The notes beneath the pieces are model-generated. The model made no database searches. It was not told the origin of the DNA and saw nothing but the letters and a program-made list of their open reading frames with translations. Shown here one piece after another: positions 21,060-32,292 of a stretch of 64,000 nucleotides of DNA (positions are counted from its first letter, which is position 1; each line of letters starts with the position of its first letter). The position numbers were made by a program, and so were the translations under genes. Source of the DNA: Siphonodentalium dalli (lineage: Eukaryota; Mollusca; Scaphopoda; Gadilida; Siphonodentaliidae); contig CP136066.1 in NCBI GenBank assembly GCA_032622095.1, positions 131,719,917 to 131,783,916 of the forward strand. Direction: 5' to 3'.

Positions 21060-21440
21060 GCTCTTTATTCGCAATATATCGTAATAGTGAACGCTCTTTA
21101 TTGCGTCAAGGTAAAGGGACTCGACTTAGAACAGTTGTCATCGTGATTTTTTTTACTGATTACACCAATACAAGTCAATACATGTACACGAACTTCCGAT
21201 ATGCATGCTTTATATATCCTTCCAAGTCATAGCAATTTCCGCTTTATTAAACTCTTTTTATTCGTACCATATTAGGAAAACTCTTAACATGGAACGCTCT
21301 TTATGGAGCCATGGTGAAGGAAATGGGGAATCGACTAAGAATAGTTGTTATCGTGATTTATTCAACATTCTCTCCACTTTAACTGCAATTGTATGTATTC
21401 GTAACCATGACTGACTTGTCAAATTAAACGCTCTTTATTT
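21060..21440. repeat. Degenerate direct repeat with ACGCTCTTTAT
   Basis: (A/G)(C/T)GCTCTTTAT occurs near 21059, 21091, 21294 and 21428. The blocks GACTCGACTTAGAACAGTTG (21119) and AATCGACTAAGAATAGTTG (21330) show a diverged two-unit repeat of about 200 bp. The word also appears at 43363 and 53768, and in complement at 50945, in other repeats. Confidence 0.5.
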
Positions 21441-21919
21441 GGTATATGTAATCGGTTTCTGATGATTGCGCAACGGGTTTCCCACAGAAATCCCGCCAAA
21501 TGGCACGTAAACGAACATCGTTTGGAAATGAATACAGCATTATACCTAACTGAGAGTCACTAGACCGGCCACAGCCGAAAACACTGCATTTATATGGCAA
21601 TGTTACGAATGAATGATTGTAAATACGGGACACTCGGGGCATATACGGAAAATTAAAACAACATCGTGAACACGCGCCCGAATAGAGTTCACATGCCTGC
21701 TCATGTTTTTATAAGCTTTATTTTTGACACGAAAGTGTTACCTACCCCGCTCAATCGGCCTTCTATAGTTTTTTTGTCAAAACAATAACTTTCCAAACAG
21801 CGCTTAAGACAAATCACAAGTGAATATAACTCACCGCGCGATGACAATTAACCATGTGTACACAATGCTATTGATATGCCCCGCAGTAATTCCATCACGC
21901 TCACGAGCTGATGTCTATT
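21441..21919. other. No recognisable gene
   Basis: Nothing recognised on either strand. Confidence 0.35.
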
Positions 21920-23060
21920 CCGGATTTTCCATCGTCATATATTATAGGTGCTGGCCATCCATGTTTTTTTGTCGGAATGTCCCCAAAATGACTCATTCTC
22001 ATCTACATTCCAATTTCAACAGCCATGAAAAATTTTATGATGATCACACTAAAGGTACGACCCGTAGCCCGTGCTAAAGGATTTAGTCATACAAAGAGTA
22101 AAATCCAAGATGGCTGCTGGCAGCCATGTTTTTTGGCCGAATGACCCCAAAATGACTCGTTTCCATCTACATGTCATTATTAACATTCTTGACAAATTTT
22201 ATGATGATCAGACTAAAAGTACGACCTGTAGCCTGTGATAAAGAATTTAGTCATACAAAGATTAAAATCCAAGATGGCTGCTGGCGGCCATGTTTTTGGG
22301 TCAAATGATCCCAAAATGACTCGTTCCCATCTACATGTCATTATTAACATTCTTGACAAATTTTATGATGATCAGACTGAAAGTACGACCTGTAGCCCGT
22401 GCTAAAGAATTTAGTCATACAAAGAGTAAAATCCAAGATGGCTGCTGGCGGCCATGTTTTTTGGCCGAATAACCCCAAAATTACTCGTTCCCATCTATAT
22501 GTCAATATTATCATCCATGACAAATTTCATGATGATCAGACAAACAGTACGACCTGTGGCCCGTGCTAATGGATTAAATTTTGAAATCCAAGATGGCCAC
22601 TGGCGGCCATGTTTTTTGTCCGAATGACCCCAAAATGACTCGTTCCCATCTACATTCCAATTTCAACAGCCATGACAAATTTTATGATGATCAGACTAAA
22701 GTTAAGACCTGTAGCCCGTGCTAAAGATTTAGTCATATAAAGACTAAAATCCAAAATGGCTGCTGCGGCCATGTTTTTTGGCCGAATGACCCCAAAAGGA
22801 CTCGTTCCCATCTACATGTCATTATTAACATTCTTGACAAATTTCATGATGATCAGACAAACATTACGAACTGTAGCCCGTGCTAATGGATTGAATTTTG
22901 AAATCCAAGATGGCCACTGGCGGCCATGTTTTTTTTCCGAATGATCCCAAAATTAATAATCTGGTCTAAATGTTGATGTCAACAGCTATGACAAATTTCA
23001 TAATGATCCGACCAAAGGTACGACCTGTAGCCTGCATTGTTGACGCCTTACGTACACACA
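21920..23060. repeat. Tandem array of about seven 157-162-bp units
   Basis: Successive units restart at about 21948, 22109, 22266, 22428, 22586, 22746 and 22900. Each contains AATCCAAGATGGC(T/C)(G/A)CTGG, CGGCCATGTTTTTTGG, CCCAAAATGACTCGTTCCC, TTTTATGATGATCAGAC and ACGACCTGTAGCCCGTGCTAA. The last unit ends in ACACACATACACACGGACGAC, a tail typical of dispersed invertebrate repeats, so the array may be the inside of a mobile element. AAGATGGC...GGCGGCCATGTT forms a small dyad in each unit. Confidence 0.85.
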
Positions 23061-23129
23061 TACACACGGACGACAAAGCCATGGCAATAGCTCAAACTTT
23101 ACAATTTAACGACATTTTCGGTCTTTAAC

Positions 23130-23137
23130 AGTTTAAT
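23130..23137 (+). repeat. SINE target duplication, left
   Basis: AGTTTAAT, repeated at 23426-23433 on the other side of the SINE. Confidence 0.75.
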
Positions 23138-23425
23138 AGGGGCCCCCGGTGGTCCAGTCGGTAGAGTGCCAGGTGAATTACGTCGTCCCAGGCCGTCCAG
23201 CGCTGACGAAGCTGGTTCTAACCCCACCATAGGGAGGGTGACCGGAATCGTGTATCTGGGCAAGTTTGTCAATTGCTTTCCGGGGGTCGGTGGTTTTTAC
23301 ACACTTCCCGGTGAAATTGAGCCTCTGCGTGGTCTTTCCTCCACCCGTAAAATTGACAACGTCGTGTGTGGCCTAGCGGCTAGAATGACGATAAACCCTA
23401 ATAAACAACAGCAACAACAATTAAT
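23138..23425 (+). mobile_element. tRNA-derived SINE
   Basis: A 288-bp element bounded by AGTTTAAT duplications. The 5' part resembles a tRNA with a pol III A box TGGTCCAGTCGG (23150-23161) and a B box GGTTCTAACCC (23214-23224, one mismatch to consensus). The body ends with TAAACCCTAATAAACAACAG then CAACAACAATTAAT, a simple-repeat tail. It sits in a short tandem array whose unit contains GTTTAACGACATTTTTCGG, and the duplication derives from that unit. The 88-codon open frame crossing it (23166-23432) has no protein similarity and is incidental. Confidence 0.85.
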
Positions 23426-23620
23426 AGTTTAATGACATTTTTCGGTCTTTATAATATCTCAAGATATAGGGGGTATTTGGATCTCTAGTTTAACGACATT
23501 TTTCGGTCTTTATAGTTTAACGACATTTTTCGGTCTTTAATATCTCAAGATAGAGGGGCATTTAGGGGGTATTTGGATCTCTAGTTTAACGACATTTTTC
23601 GGTCTTTGATAGCAAAATGG
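23426..23620. repeat. Short tandem repeat hosting the SINE
   Basis: GTTTAA(C/T)GACATTTTTCGGTCTTT occurs five times between 23100 and 23610. It alternates with AATATCTCAAGATA and GGGGGTATTTGGATCTCT. The first occurrence (23105) lies left of the SINE, the others right of it. Confidence 0.75.
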
Positions 23621-24336
23621 AAGAAGTACATATTTGGAAGATGTCGTGGCCCTAAAAAGGAAAGTTGTTTGGTGGTCTTGAAATGCAGTTTTTCTTAACA
23701 GTCTTCCTTGATTAAAGTGATGTGAAACACTCCGGCAGACACCGGGCAGAGTGATCAAATAAATAGAAATTAAGAATAATCTTTCTCAAAGTAGTTATTT
23801 GTTACGAATATTAATCCAAATGGATGTTACACAACGTCATTCTTATATATTAGTTAAATGCAATGACTCTCGATGGCAAAATGATTTTTGTTTAATTACA
23901 GCCGATAGTTGCGCCCCGAATCGAGATGTAAATATTTACTATTTGGAGTAGTTCAGACGATGTTCTATATGAAGTGGTGTTGTAGATCTTTTTGGAAATT
24001 TTCAGTGATGTTAGTAGAATGATAACATTCCCCACGTTGGAAAAGTGCCTGAGCACTAACTTATCAATTTCTCGCTCCCGAAAAATTCCATAATATGTCT
24101 TTAAACATATATATAAATCTCCGAAAAAAAAAATTCTAAAGCATTAAACGATTTGCTATATTTCCACTAGGGCATATATTTCATCTGATTTTGCGAGAAT
24201 CCATATATACTTTTTCATGAGAATCCAGGGTAATTTGCGAGAATCTAGATTTGGATTCTCGCCGAAATATAAGCCCAGATTTCACTCTGAAGTGTGCCTA
24301 AATGGCATAAATTGTACCTTGGTTCCCATGTTCGCT
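23621..24336. other. No recognisable gene
   Basis: Only short tandem wording such as GCGAGAATC(C/T)A at 24190-24260. No coding similarity. Confidence 0.4.
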
Positions 24337-25065
24337 ATAAACTAGCTTGAAATTCGCAAACCAATGAATTTTTTTTCTTCAGAAAATTTACATTTTTATG
24401 ATTCGCGACATAAATTGTCACCAATAAAAACAAATTTGATTCATCGTGGAAGTTAGTCGGTGACTATAAATAATGTCACCATTCAACTGAATGTTGTTGA
24501 ATTCTATTGAGATGTGGAGCAGACAATATATTGGGAGGCTCGGAGGCTCCATAGCATGAGGCCCCCACCCCCCTTTTTCGTATGCCGTATTCCATGCCCT
24601 GTTATGAGGTACGCCGTATTTCCGGCCCCTCTGTTAGGAGGTATTCGGTATTCCAAAAATACCGGTATTCGTACGCCGACCTTCCAAAAAATGAAGTTTT
24701 CATATATTTTTATGTATTCCATATGGTATTCCGTATTCCAACTTCTGTGTTAAGTGGTATTCCGTCTTCCATGGGGGGTGGGGTGGGGGCCTCTAGCATC
24801 TGCTCCTCAATCCTTACCAGATGTCAGTAAAAGTTTCCCATTTCATTATTTCAGTTCTTTAGCAATCTTAATCATTATATGTAATGCCCTGACCATGCTC
24901 AATACTAGCTTGAAATTGGCGAAACAATTAATTTTTTTTCTTCAGAAAATTAACATTTTTATGACTCGCGACATAATTGTCATCAATAAAAAAAAAATTT
25001 ATTCATCGTGGAAGTTAGTCGGTGACTATAAATAATGTCACCATTCAACTGAATGTTGTTGAGCA
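24337..25065. repeat. Direct duplication (about 165 bp) flanking a small inverted-repeat insertion
   Basis: 24337-24500 and 24897-25065 share ACTAGCTTGAAATT(C/G)GC, TTTTTTTTCTTCAGAAAAT and TCATCGTGGAAGTTAGTCGG through GACTATAAATAATGTCACC. A third partial start is at 25243. Between them, about 24507-24811, lies a segment beginning GGAGCAGACAATAT and ending GCATCTGCTCC, with internal GTATTCCGTATTCC-type repeats. It looks like a small MITE with imperfect inverted ends. Confidence 0.65.
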
Positions 25066-25299
25066 TATTTCAACCAATTTTGGAAGTTTAAATGAATATT
25101 TTCTTCACACTCAAAGTCAATTGACAAATTTCAGGATTTTAGCCTGCTTCGTTGGGACCAAATATTTGTTGTGCACACTGAAGAAACGTCTACCATCACT
25201 CGATAGGCCAGATTATGCCCTGACCATGCTATAAAGTATTAAACTAGCTTGAAATTGGCAAAACTATGAATTTTTTTGGTTGAACAAATTTACATGGGA

Positions 25300-26239
25300 A
25301 TCTCCATAGAAAACGGTTATATTTCGATAAAAACGAAAGTAATGCGAAATGAAAGTCGGCACTGGCCAGAATTGTGCAGAATAACATATGAGTCAAGTTA
25401 TATGCGAATATTTGACCTCATTCGATTAAATAGTCTCGTATTTAAGGAATCAATGCCAATGGCGCTCGGACATGTGGAATTTTTTCCGTCGCACTCGCAG
25501 ACTGTAAGGCGGAATTGTGAAATGTAAACACGCATTACCCTTTGTGAGAATAACACAAGCGCAGACTTTATCAAAGTAATGCAATACACAACAACAAATA
25601 GGATAAAACGGATATAAACACGGTATAAGTGAGAATAAACGTGGAAACAGTTGACAACATTTGTTCGGTTATTCGGCAAAACCGAAGGTATAGATTTATG
25701 GTCACTAACAAGAAATTCAATTAATTGAGGAAAAACACCCACTGTCCTGAGTGGTATTGATAAGCTGTTGGGGGGGGGGGAGAGATATTAATTGTGTTAA
25801 AGTGCAATGGGAAGTAATTGCTGTTAAGGGTAATAAGAAATGTCTTATTGCATTCTCATTGGGCTTAATCATAATTAGAGATTCCTTAAGTTATTGCGGT
25901 TAATCGAAATTGTCTATTAAATGTCAATTTTGATTCCCATAGAGATCATCAATGATGTCTATGCGCAGGGTCGACGTGCCAATCTTCTCTATTTGGATTC
26001 CAATTGTTGGCTCATTAAATATGCACATATGCTTAAGATACAGTCGTGCACGAAGCGAGCTCCCGTAAGTCGGGTTTTGGATCCCATGCAGTTAATGAAA
26101 ATATCATTGAAATAATCAGTTTCCCCCAATAAACAACCATATATTCAATATACATGTTTTGGAGCAGAATTAGGCAGTCCATATTGGACGCCATCATGGA
26201 ATTTATTTTTTTTGGTTTAATTTTCACACATATTTATTA
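25300..26239. other. No recognisable gene
   Basis: ORFs here (for example 25276-25527 on plus and 25742-25398 on minus) overlap each other antisense and resemble nothing known. A G run is at 25769-25780. Confidence 0.4.
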
Positions 26240-26287
26240 GTTATGTGGATGGAGTTCTCATTAAACCTCACATCCTTATATTGGTTA

Positions 26288-26408
26288 CAGTAATGCCCAA
26301 AGTAATTGACCACTTAACCACATCAGAATTATTGGTAATTTTTCAGCATTTAAAATCCTGACAAATTACCCATTATTCAGCTGTGGTCAATTACTTTGTA
26401 CATTACTG
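26288..26408. mobile_element. Palindromic MITE 1, TA-flanked
   Basis: CAGTAATGCCCAAAGTAATT...complement...CATTACTG between TA dinucleotides; about 121 bp, nearly all in two arms. TA flanking fits Tc1/mariner-type MITEs. Confidence 0.8.
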
Positions 26409-26454
26409 TATGAGGATTGAGTTATCATTACACCTCAAATCCTTATATTGGTTA

Positions 26455-26583
26455 CATTAATGCCCAAAGTAATTGACCACTTAACCACAGCAGAATTATG
26501 GGTATTTTTTCAGCATTTAAAATCCTGACAAATTACCAATAATTATGCTGTGGTTAAGTGGTCGATTACTTTGGACATTACTG
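26455..26583. mobile_element. Palindromic MITE 2, TA-flanked
   Basis: Same family, starts 167 bases after unit 1. Arms include AGTAATTGACCACTTAACCA and its complement. Confidence 0.8.
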
Positions 26584-26629
26584 TATGAGGATTGAGTTAT
26601 TATTACACCTCAAATCCTTATATTGGTTA

Positions 26630-26758
26630 CAGTAATGCCCAAAGTAATTGACCACTTAACCACAGCAGAATTATGGGTAATTTTTCAGGATTTAAAATCA
26701 TGAAAAAATACCCATTATTTTGCTGTGGTTAAGTGATCAATTACTTTGGACATTACTG
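26630..26758. mobile_element. Palindromic MITE 3, TA-flanked
   Basis: Same family, starts 175 bases after unit 2. The spacer ATGAGGATTGAGTTAT...CTCAAATCCTTATATTGG is conserved between units, so hairpin plus spacer has been tandemly amplified. Confidence 0.8.
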
Positions 26759-27625
26759 TATGTAGATGGAGTTAAGCCTCACATCAGTGTGTTGGGGATT
26801 TGGACCTTGACTTGGGACCTTTTGTTTTTAACGCGACAAATGCGCGTACACCTTATACACAAATTTCTTATGTAACCAGAGTTTTTCTTGGATAAGATGA
26901 GTTTGAAGCCTGCTTACATTTCAAAATGTTGTCAGTTTTATATTGTCTGCAGCGGAACTCAACGCGTTGAAGCAAAAGTTAGAAAAGATAAAATGTGTAC
27001 GTATGAGACTATAATACAACTGAAAAAATAAACTGAGGGAGGGGTGGGCGATACAGGGAACTAAGGGTTGAACCGATATAAATTTGTAGAGCGATAACGA
27101 CCGATGTTGACATAATATGCATCTGAACTCTACTGTTGCAACATGGCTATAAAATAGGGGGGTGTCAGAATCTTAGTCATCTCTATATACATGTAGTGCC
27201 AGAATAGTCATCTATAAGATGTTGGGTTGGTTATATGGACTCGGAGAAAAAGTGGTTTGTACCGATGAACTGACATAAATTAGTGGAGCGATGTTGCATC
27301 GCGACTGTACTAAAGCAGCAATGATGTAAAATGGGGGGGGGGGGAGGAGTCTGAAATTATCTATCTTTATAGATGGCACCAGGATTATATAGATAGGAAT
27401 AGCAATTGATATACGTATACAGTATACTATAATAATACCATAGACATATAAGTACAAATATCACGTGATAAAATATTACGTTACGTGAATATACCGATGA
27501 AAGAAATAAATAAATTGGACCGGGATTAGAGGTTGGGTTGGTTATATGTGGATAATTGGATATGGAATTCATACCGATGAAACGATACAAATTAGTGGAG
27601 CGATAATGACCAATGTTGACACTTA

Positions 27626-27958
27626 CCGCTATACTTAAAGTAATTGACCACCAGCAACGTGGTGTCACCCCGTTAATACTGCGGTACTATACCGCGGTAT
27701 CCTCCAATACCGCGGTACTGATACCGCTTGTTAACGTATGTGGGAGTAAATACCTCCCCTCAAAGTGTTCCATGAAAATCACTGCGGTATTCAAAAAAAT
27801 TAATGCGGTGCCCGCTAAAAGACAGCGGTATCATCGCCCAATACCGTAATTCCACTGCCATGACCGCCTCGATACAGCTACCGTTTATTACCGGTATCAC
27901 CGTGGTCATGACCGGGGTATCACCCCGTTTTTCTGGTCAATTACTTTGAGAATAGCGG
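27626..27958. mobile_element. 333-bp TA-flanked element present in A1 only
   Basis: Begins CCGCTATACTTAAAGTAATT and ends with the near complement ...AATTACTTTGAGAATAGCGG, flanked by TA (27624-27625 and 27959-27960). The paralogue A2 reads ACACTTAGTCAGGC without the insert (about 33631-33644), a clean empty site with one TA. The inside is full of CCGCGGTA/TACCGC words, giving several nested small palindromes. No ORF. The terminal core AAAGTAATTGACCA is shared with the palindromic MITEs nearby. Confidence 0.88.
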
Positions 27959-28368
27959 TAGTCAGGCTACGCGCGGGAGAAAATAGGGGTTGATACGATA
28001 GACCAAAATAAATTTGTCAGGTGATAATGACCAATGTTGACCTATAAAGTAACGCGACTATACTGTCGCATAATTATCAGGTGTAACCGGTCAAATATGA
28101 ACTCTAGTGACCAATATAGAACAGGTCAGAAAACATTCGCAGGGCCCTAATTGGCCTAAAATTTATTTAACACTCCATTGGCCATTATTGGCATTAAAAT
28201 TGATTTAATATGTCGATAAAACTGTCATTTTTCAAAATTTTAAGCTGAGACTTGGAGTGTGTTGGTGGGATAGCTACATATTCGTAAAATGACCGCAATT
28301 ATGTTTTAGATGGAAGAAATGAATTTTTTTCAATGATAAAATTTAACATGGAAATTTGAATTTACCAT

Positions 28369-29213
28369 TAACATCGGGTCCGTGACTACCCGCCCCCGAG
28401 ACAACCCGCCCCCTTTCACTCTGAGACAACCCGCCCCCAGACAACCCGCCCCCAAATATCAATTAGCGGTAATCAGTGGCTAGTTAGGAGGTGTGAGGGG
28501 ATTATGAGATGTTTGTTTAACGAAACTGGGTTGTTTTTTATAGATTTTTATTTGATTTAACAACATGGACAACAATAAATACACATGTAATATAATATAA
28601 CTTATGAACACAAAAATGCATCAACGATAATATATGTTTATTAATTACGATCGAAGTTTAAAGGGGTACTGTACGCCATTTTCATTAAATTTCCAGTGAC
28701 AACAACGATCTAATTTCGATAATATATAGAAACGTAAGTAATTTGAGTCGAAGATGTATTCTGTAAACGCTCAGGTTAATAGGCCATCTTAAAATTTAAT
28801 AATTTAAAAGTTAATAATTTGATATAAATTGAATTTATGACTGGAGCCATAAAATGGCGTCAATTAAATTACGAATTACCGTAATCAAAAACAGTAATTG
28901 AGGGATACTGGATTGTTAATCCGATCGCTTAAAATATTATGATGATACGGGGAGAACACTCAAGCCACTCACTGACTAGCGACGATACAATATATGATTA
29001 TATGGGAATAGTATGCATATAATATAACTTTTATTTGATTCATTTGGTTGAAAAATTTACTCGACAACGACAACGACATAAAAGAACATAATCACTATTA
29101 ACCGTTGTGACAATTTCGGGACAACCCGCCCTCATTTATCGGGACAACCCGCCCCCAAAATAGCATAGGGGCGGGTTGTCTCGGGGGCGGGTAGTCCCGT
29201 TCCCGTAACATCG
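28369..29213. mobile_element. 829-bp element with 8-bp target duplication, present in A1 only
   Basis: The element proper is 28377-29205. TAACATCG flanks it on both sides (28369-28376, 29206-29213), and the A2 empty site is TAAAATCG near 33843. Ends: GGTCCGTGACTACCCGCCCC and the complement of CGGGAACGGGACTACCCGCC. The subterminal region repeats GACAACCCGCCCCC several times on both ends. No transposase. An 8-bp duplication points to hAT, P or another 8-bp superfamily, but the ends lack the usual CAGGG, so I leave the superfamily open. Confidence 0.88.
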
Positions 29214-29390
29214 ATTTATGTCGATAAAACTGTCATTTTTCAAACTTTTAGGCTGAGACTTGGTGTATGTGCGTGTGATACATATATGTTCCTAAAATGA
29301 CCGAGTCCAGCGCGTAATTATGTTTTAGATGGAAGAAATTGAATTTGACATTTTCACAAAAACACGCCAATTCCGAATCCAGATGACCTA

Positions 29391-30126
29391 CTTGCAGACG
29401 AGCGCTCGTTAATATTCATGCCAAGAAATACAGGCGTCAAACTCATCTTTTTGGAAGGTTAATCCGATATACACATATTGAAATAATCGTTCCAGAACAC
29501 CTTCCAAGATATAGAAGAATATTTTAATAGATTAGGACGCCAAAACAGTCGTAATGAAAGAATTAAAATGCACATCGCCTCCGCTTGGATTGTCATCGGC
29601 ATTGTATCTGTTTTGCGCATGCGCAAGTCACTTTCCATATATGGGATTTGTGTTAACATGATCACCGATCAATCCATTAACCAACAAATTACCACGCAAT
29701 TATCTTAGCATAAAAATATATTGTAATTTATGCAACTACGACCCTGGTAACATTGATAACTAATAAAATATACCGGCCAATTCATTTTAAGATCGTTATT
29801 TCACTTTGCTTTAAGCATAAATACACTCTTAAACGCACATAAACGACCCATTGGCGTTAAAATTAAATATACTCGGTATTTATTATATTAGATTTTATTG
29901 CTCAGTATAGAGTTAGACCCTTGACACCTGTCAATATATTTGGGCTGAATTCATATGATGCGGTATTATTCCTCGAAATAAACAACAAAGCAGTCGTTAC
30001 TTCGAAATGTCGTTTGGGCTAACATTTACACAAATCCTTCGCGTGTTCTCCTCAATTGGCACGCATGTTCTCAGTCGACACACAGGTTATCCCAGAAAGT
30101 CGTGTGAAATAAACACCCAAGGTTTG
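29391..30126. other. No recognisable gene; dispersed repeat at 29940-30045
   Basis: 29940-30045 is the inverted copy of the repeat at 11490-11610. The rest shows nothing. Confidence 0.45.
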
Positions 30127-32292
30127 GGTGAAATAAAGCAGCATCAAGATTGTCCCAATTGCGGACGCTTAAATTCATTTGTCTAGACGCACACTCCAAA
30201 CACTATTTATGTCATTTATACAACCTTTAATAGAATACGCCAGCACAGTTTGGGGCTGTGTACCGGATACTTGAGACAATATTGGGGGTGCCAGTTACAT
30301 GTATCAACACGGATAATGAATTGGGACGAACACTACATCTATTGTTATCTTGTTATTAACGACATGTATACACAATCGCCACCTTCCCATAGCCACGAAC
30401 TAGAGCCCGAAGCCGCCATCGTACGCCGCCGCCGCCAGCCATATTGGCCACAAGCCGCCGCCAGCCATATTATTTCTAACGCCAGCCACATTTAAAAATC
30501 TCCGCCGCCGGAATTGTAAAATGGCTGAGCCATGTGCATGGGCTTATATGTCAAGCACAACTGTACTGTGAATCGCAAAGAACTAAACCGCATTGCCTAA
30601 TATTGGCATACTCGCATGGTTGTTATATTATCAGAACACCTGGCCCCTTAATATGGAATAGACTATCCCAATGCATGCTTTCATATAACTGAATGGGCGC
30701 ATCCATTCGGTATTGAAAGGGTTAAAATATAAATTGTTTATATCGACAACACCCAGTCTCAGACATCACTGGCATTTGTCAATATATACACATAAGAATA
30801 GAAAATAGTTTGAAATAGTATATATCATTACTATCCGGTTCATCATTCAATGATGCATGCATATATCGCAAGATGGCAGTGATGATAGCAGTCTGAAGTT
30901 GACAGAAGTCCCAATGTAACTACTTATACCGATTAGATGGGAAACTACATAGTATATCCATGCCAGTCCTTCGTGAATTTCGCCGTAATGAAAAAGCCCA
31001 ACATCAAAAGATTACGTGTGGTCTGGAATTCTACGGGTTCACCACAAACGCTAAAAAAACGGCATCTATAACCGATAACAGGGGATTAGGAACATTTCGG
31101 AAACGGAAATACGCTGAATGATAACATCTCAGCCGGCTGAGCCGCCATATTTCGTCAGCCACGAACGTCGTGACTGAGCCGGCTTAGCTAGCTAACCAGC
31201 CACGAAAAGCGGTTGAGCCAGCCATGAAAACTATTTGTCGTGGCTTCGGGGTCTACCACGAACCTTCAGGGTTGATGGATGATATGGCTATCTAGCATGT
31301 GTATATAACGTGTGCAAATCAACAACAAGTCAGTTGGAGTTCGGTTCGGAGTTCGAAGCACGGAATTCGGAAATCAGTCGCACAGTCAGTCAGATATACA
31401 CGATGCCAGAGAATAGTCCGGGAATAGACTTATAATATACACCGAGAGAAACGACGACGATACGACTTGCCTAGATATAACTTGTTAACATGTAAACTTC
31501 ATATGGTTTAATAAGTATGTATTAAATTGTAACGCAATCAACGGCCAAAGTCAATCTCGATACATGACCAGGGTATTGGTACATACTACATTGAAGAATC
31601 TAGATGACCTCCAATATGACGCTGCCAGAATAGTCACTGGGTGTACTCGTTCAACACCAAGAGAGCGTCTTCTTTGTGAATTGGGTGGCAAACACTGTCA
31701 ACACGAAGATATTCGAGAGAAAAATGATCACTTCCAAAAAATTGTACTCCATATAAAGCCCCGATATATCTTATAGATTTATTACCACGGAAAGTCGCAG
31801 ACAAATCTGATCACAATCTAAGATGTGGATCAAATTTTGAACCGTTCAGTGCAAAGCCATCATTCAGAAAGACATTTTTCCCATCCAGCGTCAATGAATG
31901 GAACAAACTAGACCCTGGCAGAAGGTCACAATCTGTTGACCTCTTTAAAAAATATATATCAAGCAAACCCCCTCAGCCCCCGAATTACTTTCTGGTTGGA
32001 AACCGGAACCTGAATATTGCTCATTGCAAAATTAGATGTGGTTGTAGCGACCTATTGTGGGATAAATACATCAGAGCACTACTATTGCGAATGTGGAAAT
32101 ACCATTGAAGATGCCGACCACTATTTCTTCGAATGTCCCTCTATTCCAATCAGTTCAATAGTCTCAGGACCTGTGAATTTGGAGAATCTGGTAATGGGAA
32201 ATCCGCGCCTGAGCCTCGCCCCAAACGAACAAATTGTTATTGCCGTCCAGAGATACATTTCCAAATCAAAACGCTTCACTGACTCATTGTAA
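30127..32292 (+). pseudogene. CR1/L2-like LINE, RT thumb and C-terminus, split by an insertion
   Basis: The first part (30127-30270) reads KAASRLSQLRTLKF then, frameshifted, MSFIQPLIEYASTVWGC. The protein resumes at about 31588 with LKNLDDLQYDAARIVTGCTR and LLCELGG. It continues (31748-32060) with KAPIYLIDLLPRK, NLRCGSNFEPF, FFPSSVNEWNKL, VGNRNLNIAHCKIRCGCSDL, then frameshifts to EHYYCECGNTIEDADHYFFE, a Cys/His cluster, and a natural-looking stop at 32292. So about 1.3 kb (30271-31587) is an insertion without a recognised identity. The catalytic core is missing. Same clade as 4035-4567. Confidence 0.85.
30271..31587. other. Insertion within the LINE fragment, type unknown
   Basis: Contains CCGCCGCC/GCCAGCCATATT repeats (30410-30490) and AGCCGGCT/CAGCCACGAA repeats (31130-31230). 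No ORF of note, no clear terminal repeats. Confidence 0.45.

Larger units (their letters stand above)
26240..29390. repeat. Complex repeat copy A1
   Basis: First of two paralogous copies (A2 at 32490-33990). From left to right it holds three palindromic MITE units, then a block with GGACCTTGACTTGGGACCTT and TGTAACCAGAGTTTTTCTTGG. Next are several degenerate units with ACCGATGAA..GA.A(T/C)AAATTAGTGGAGCGAT, a 333-bp TA-flanked element, then two copies of a block with GATAAAACTGTCATTTTTCAAA separated by an 829-bp element. A2 lacks both of these insertions. Confidence 0.85.

Noticed and set aside
23140-23230. Functional tRNA gene
   Set aside because: A and B boxes are present, but the acceptor and anticodon arms cannot be paired as a cloverleaf, and the element has a SINE body, tail and target duplication.
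23166-23432. 88-codon ORF as a gene
   Set aside because: It runs through a SINE and into the flanking tandem repeat; no protein similarity.
25398-25742. 114-codon minus-strand ORF
   Set aside because: Overlaps a plus-strand ORF, has no recognisable motif and is not in repeat-defined coding DNA.
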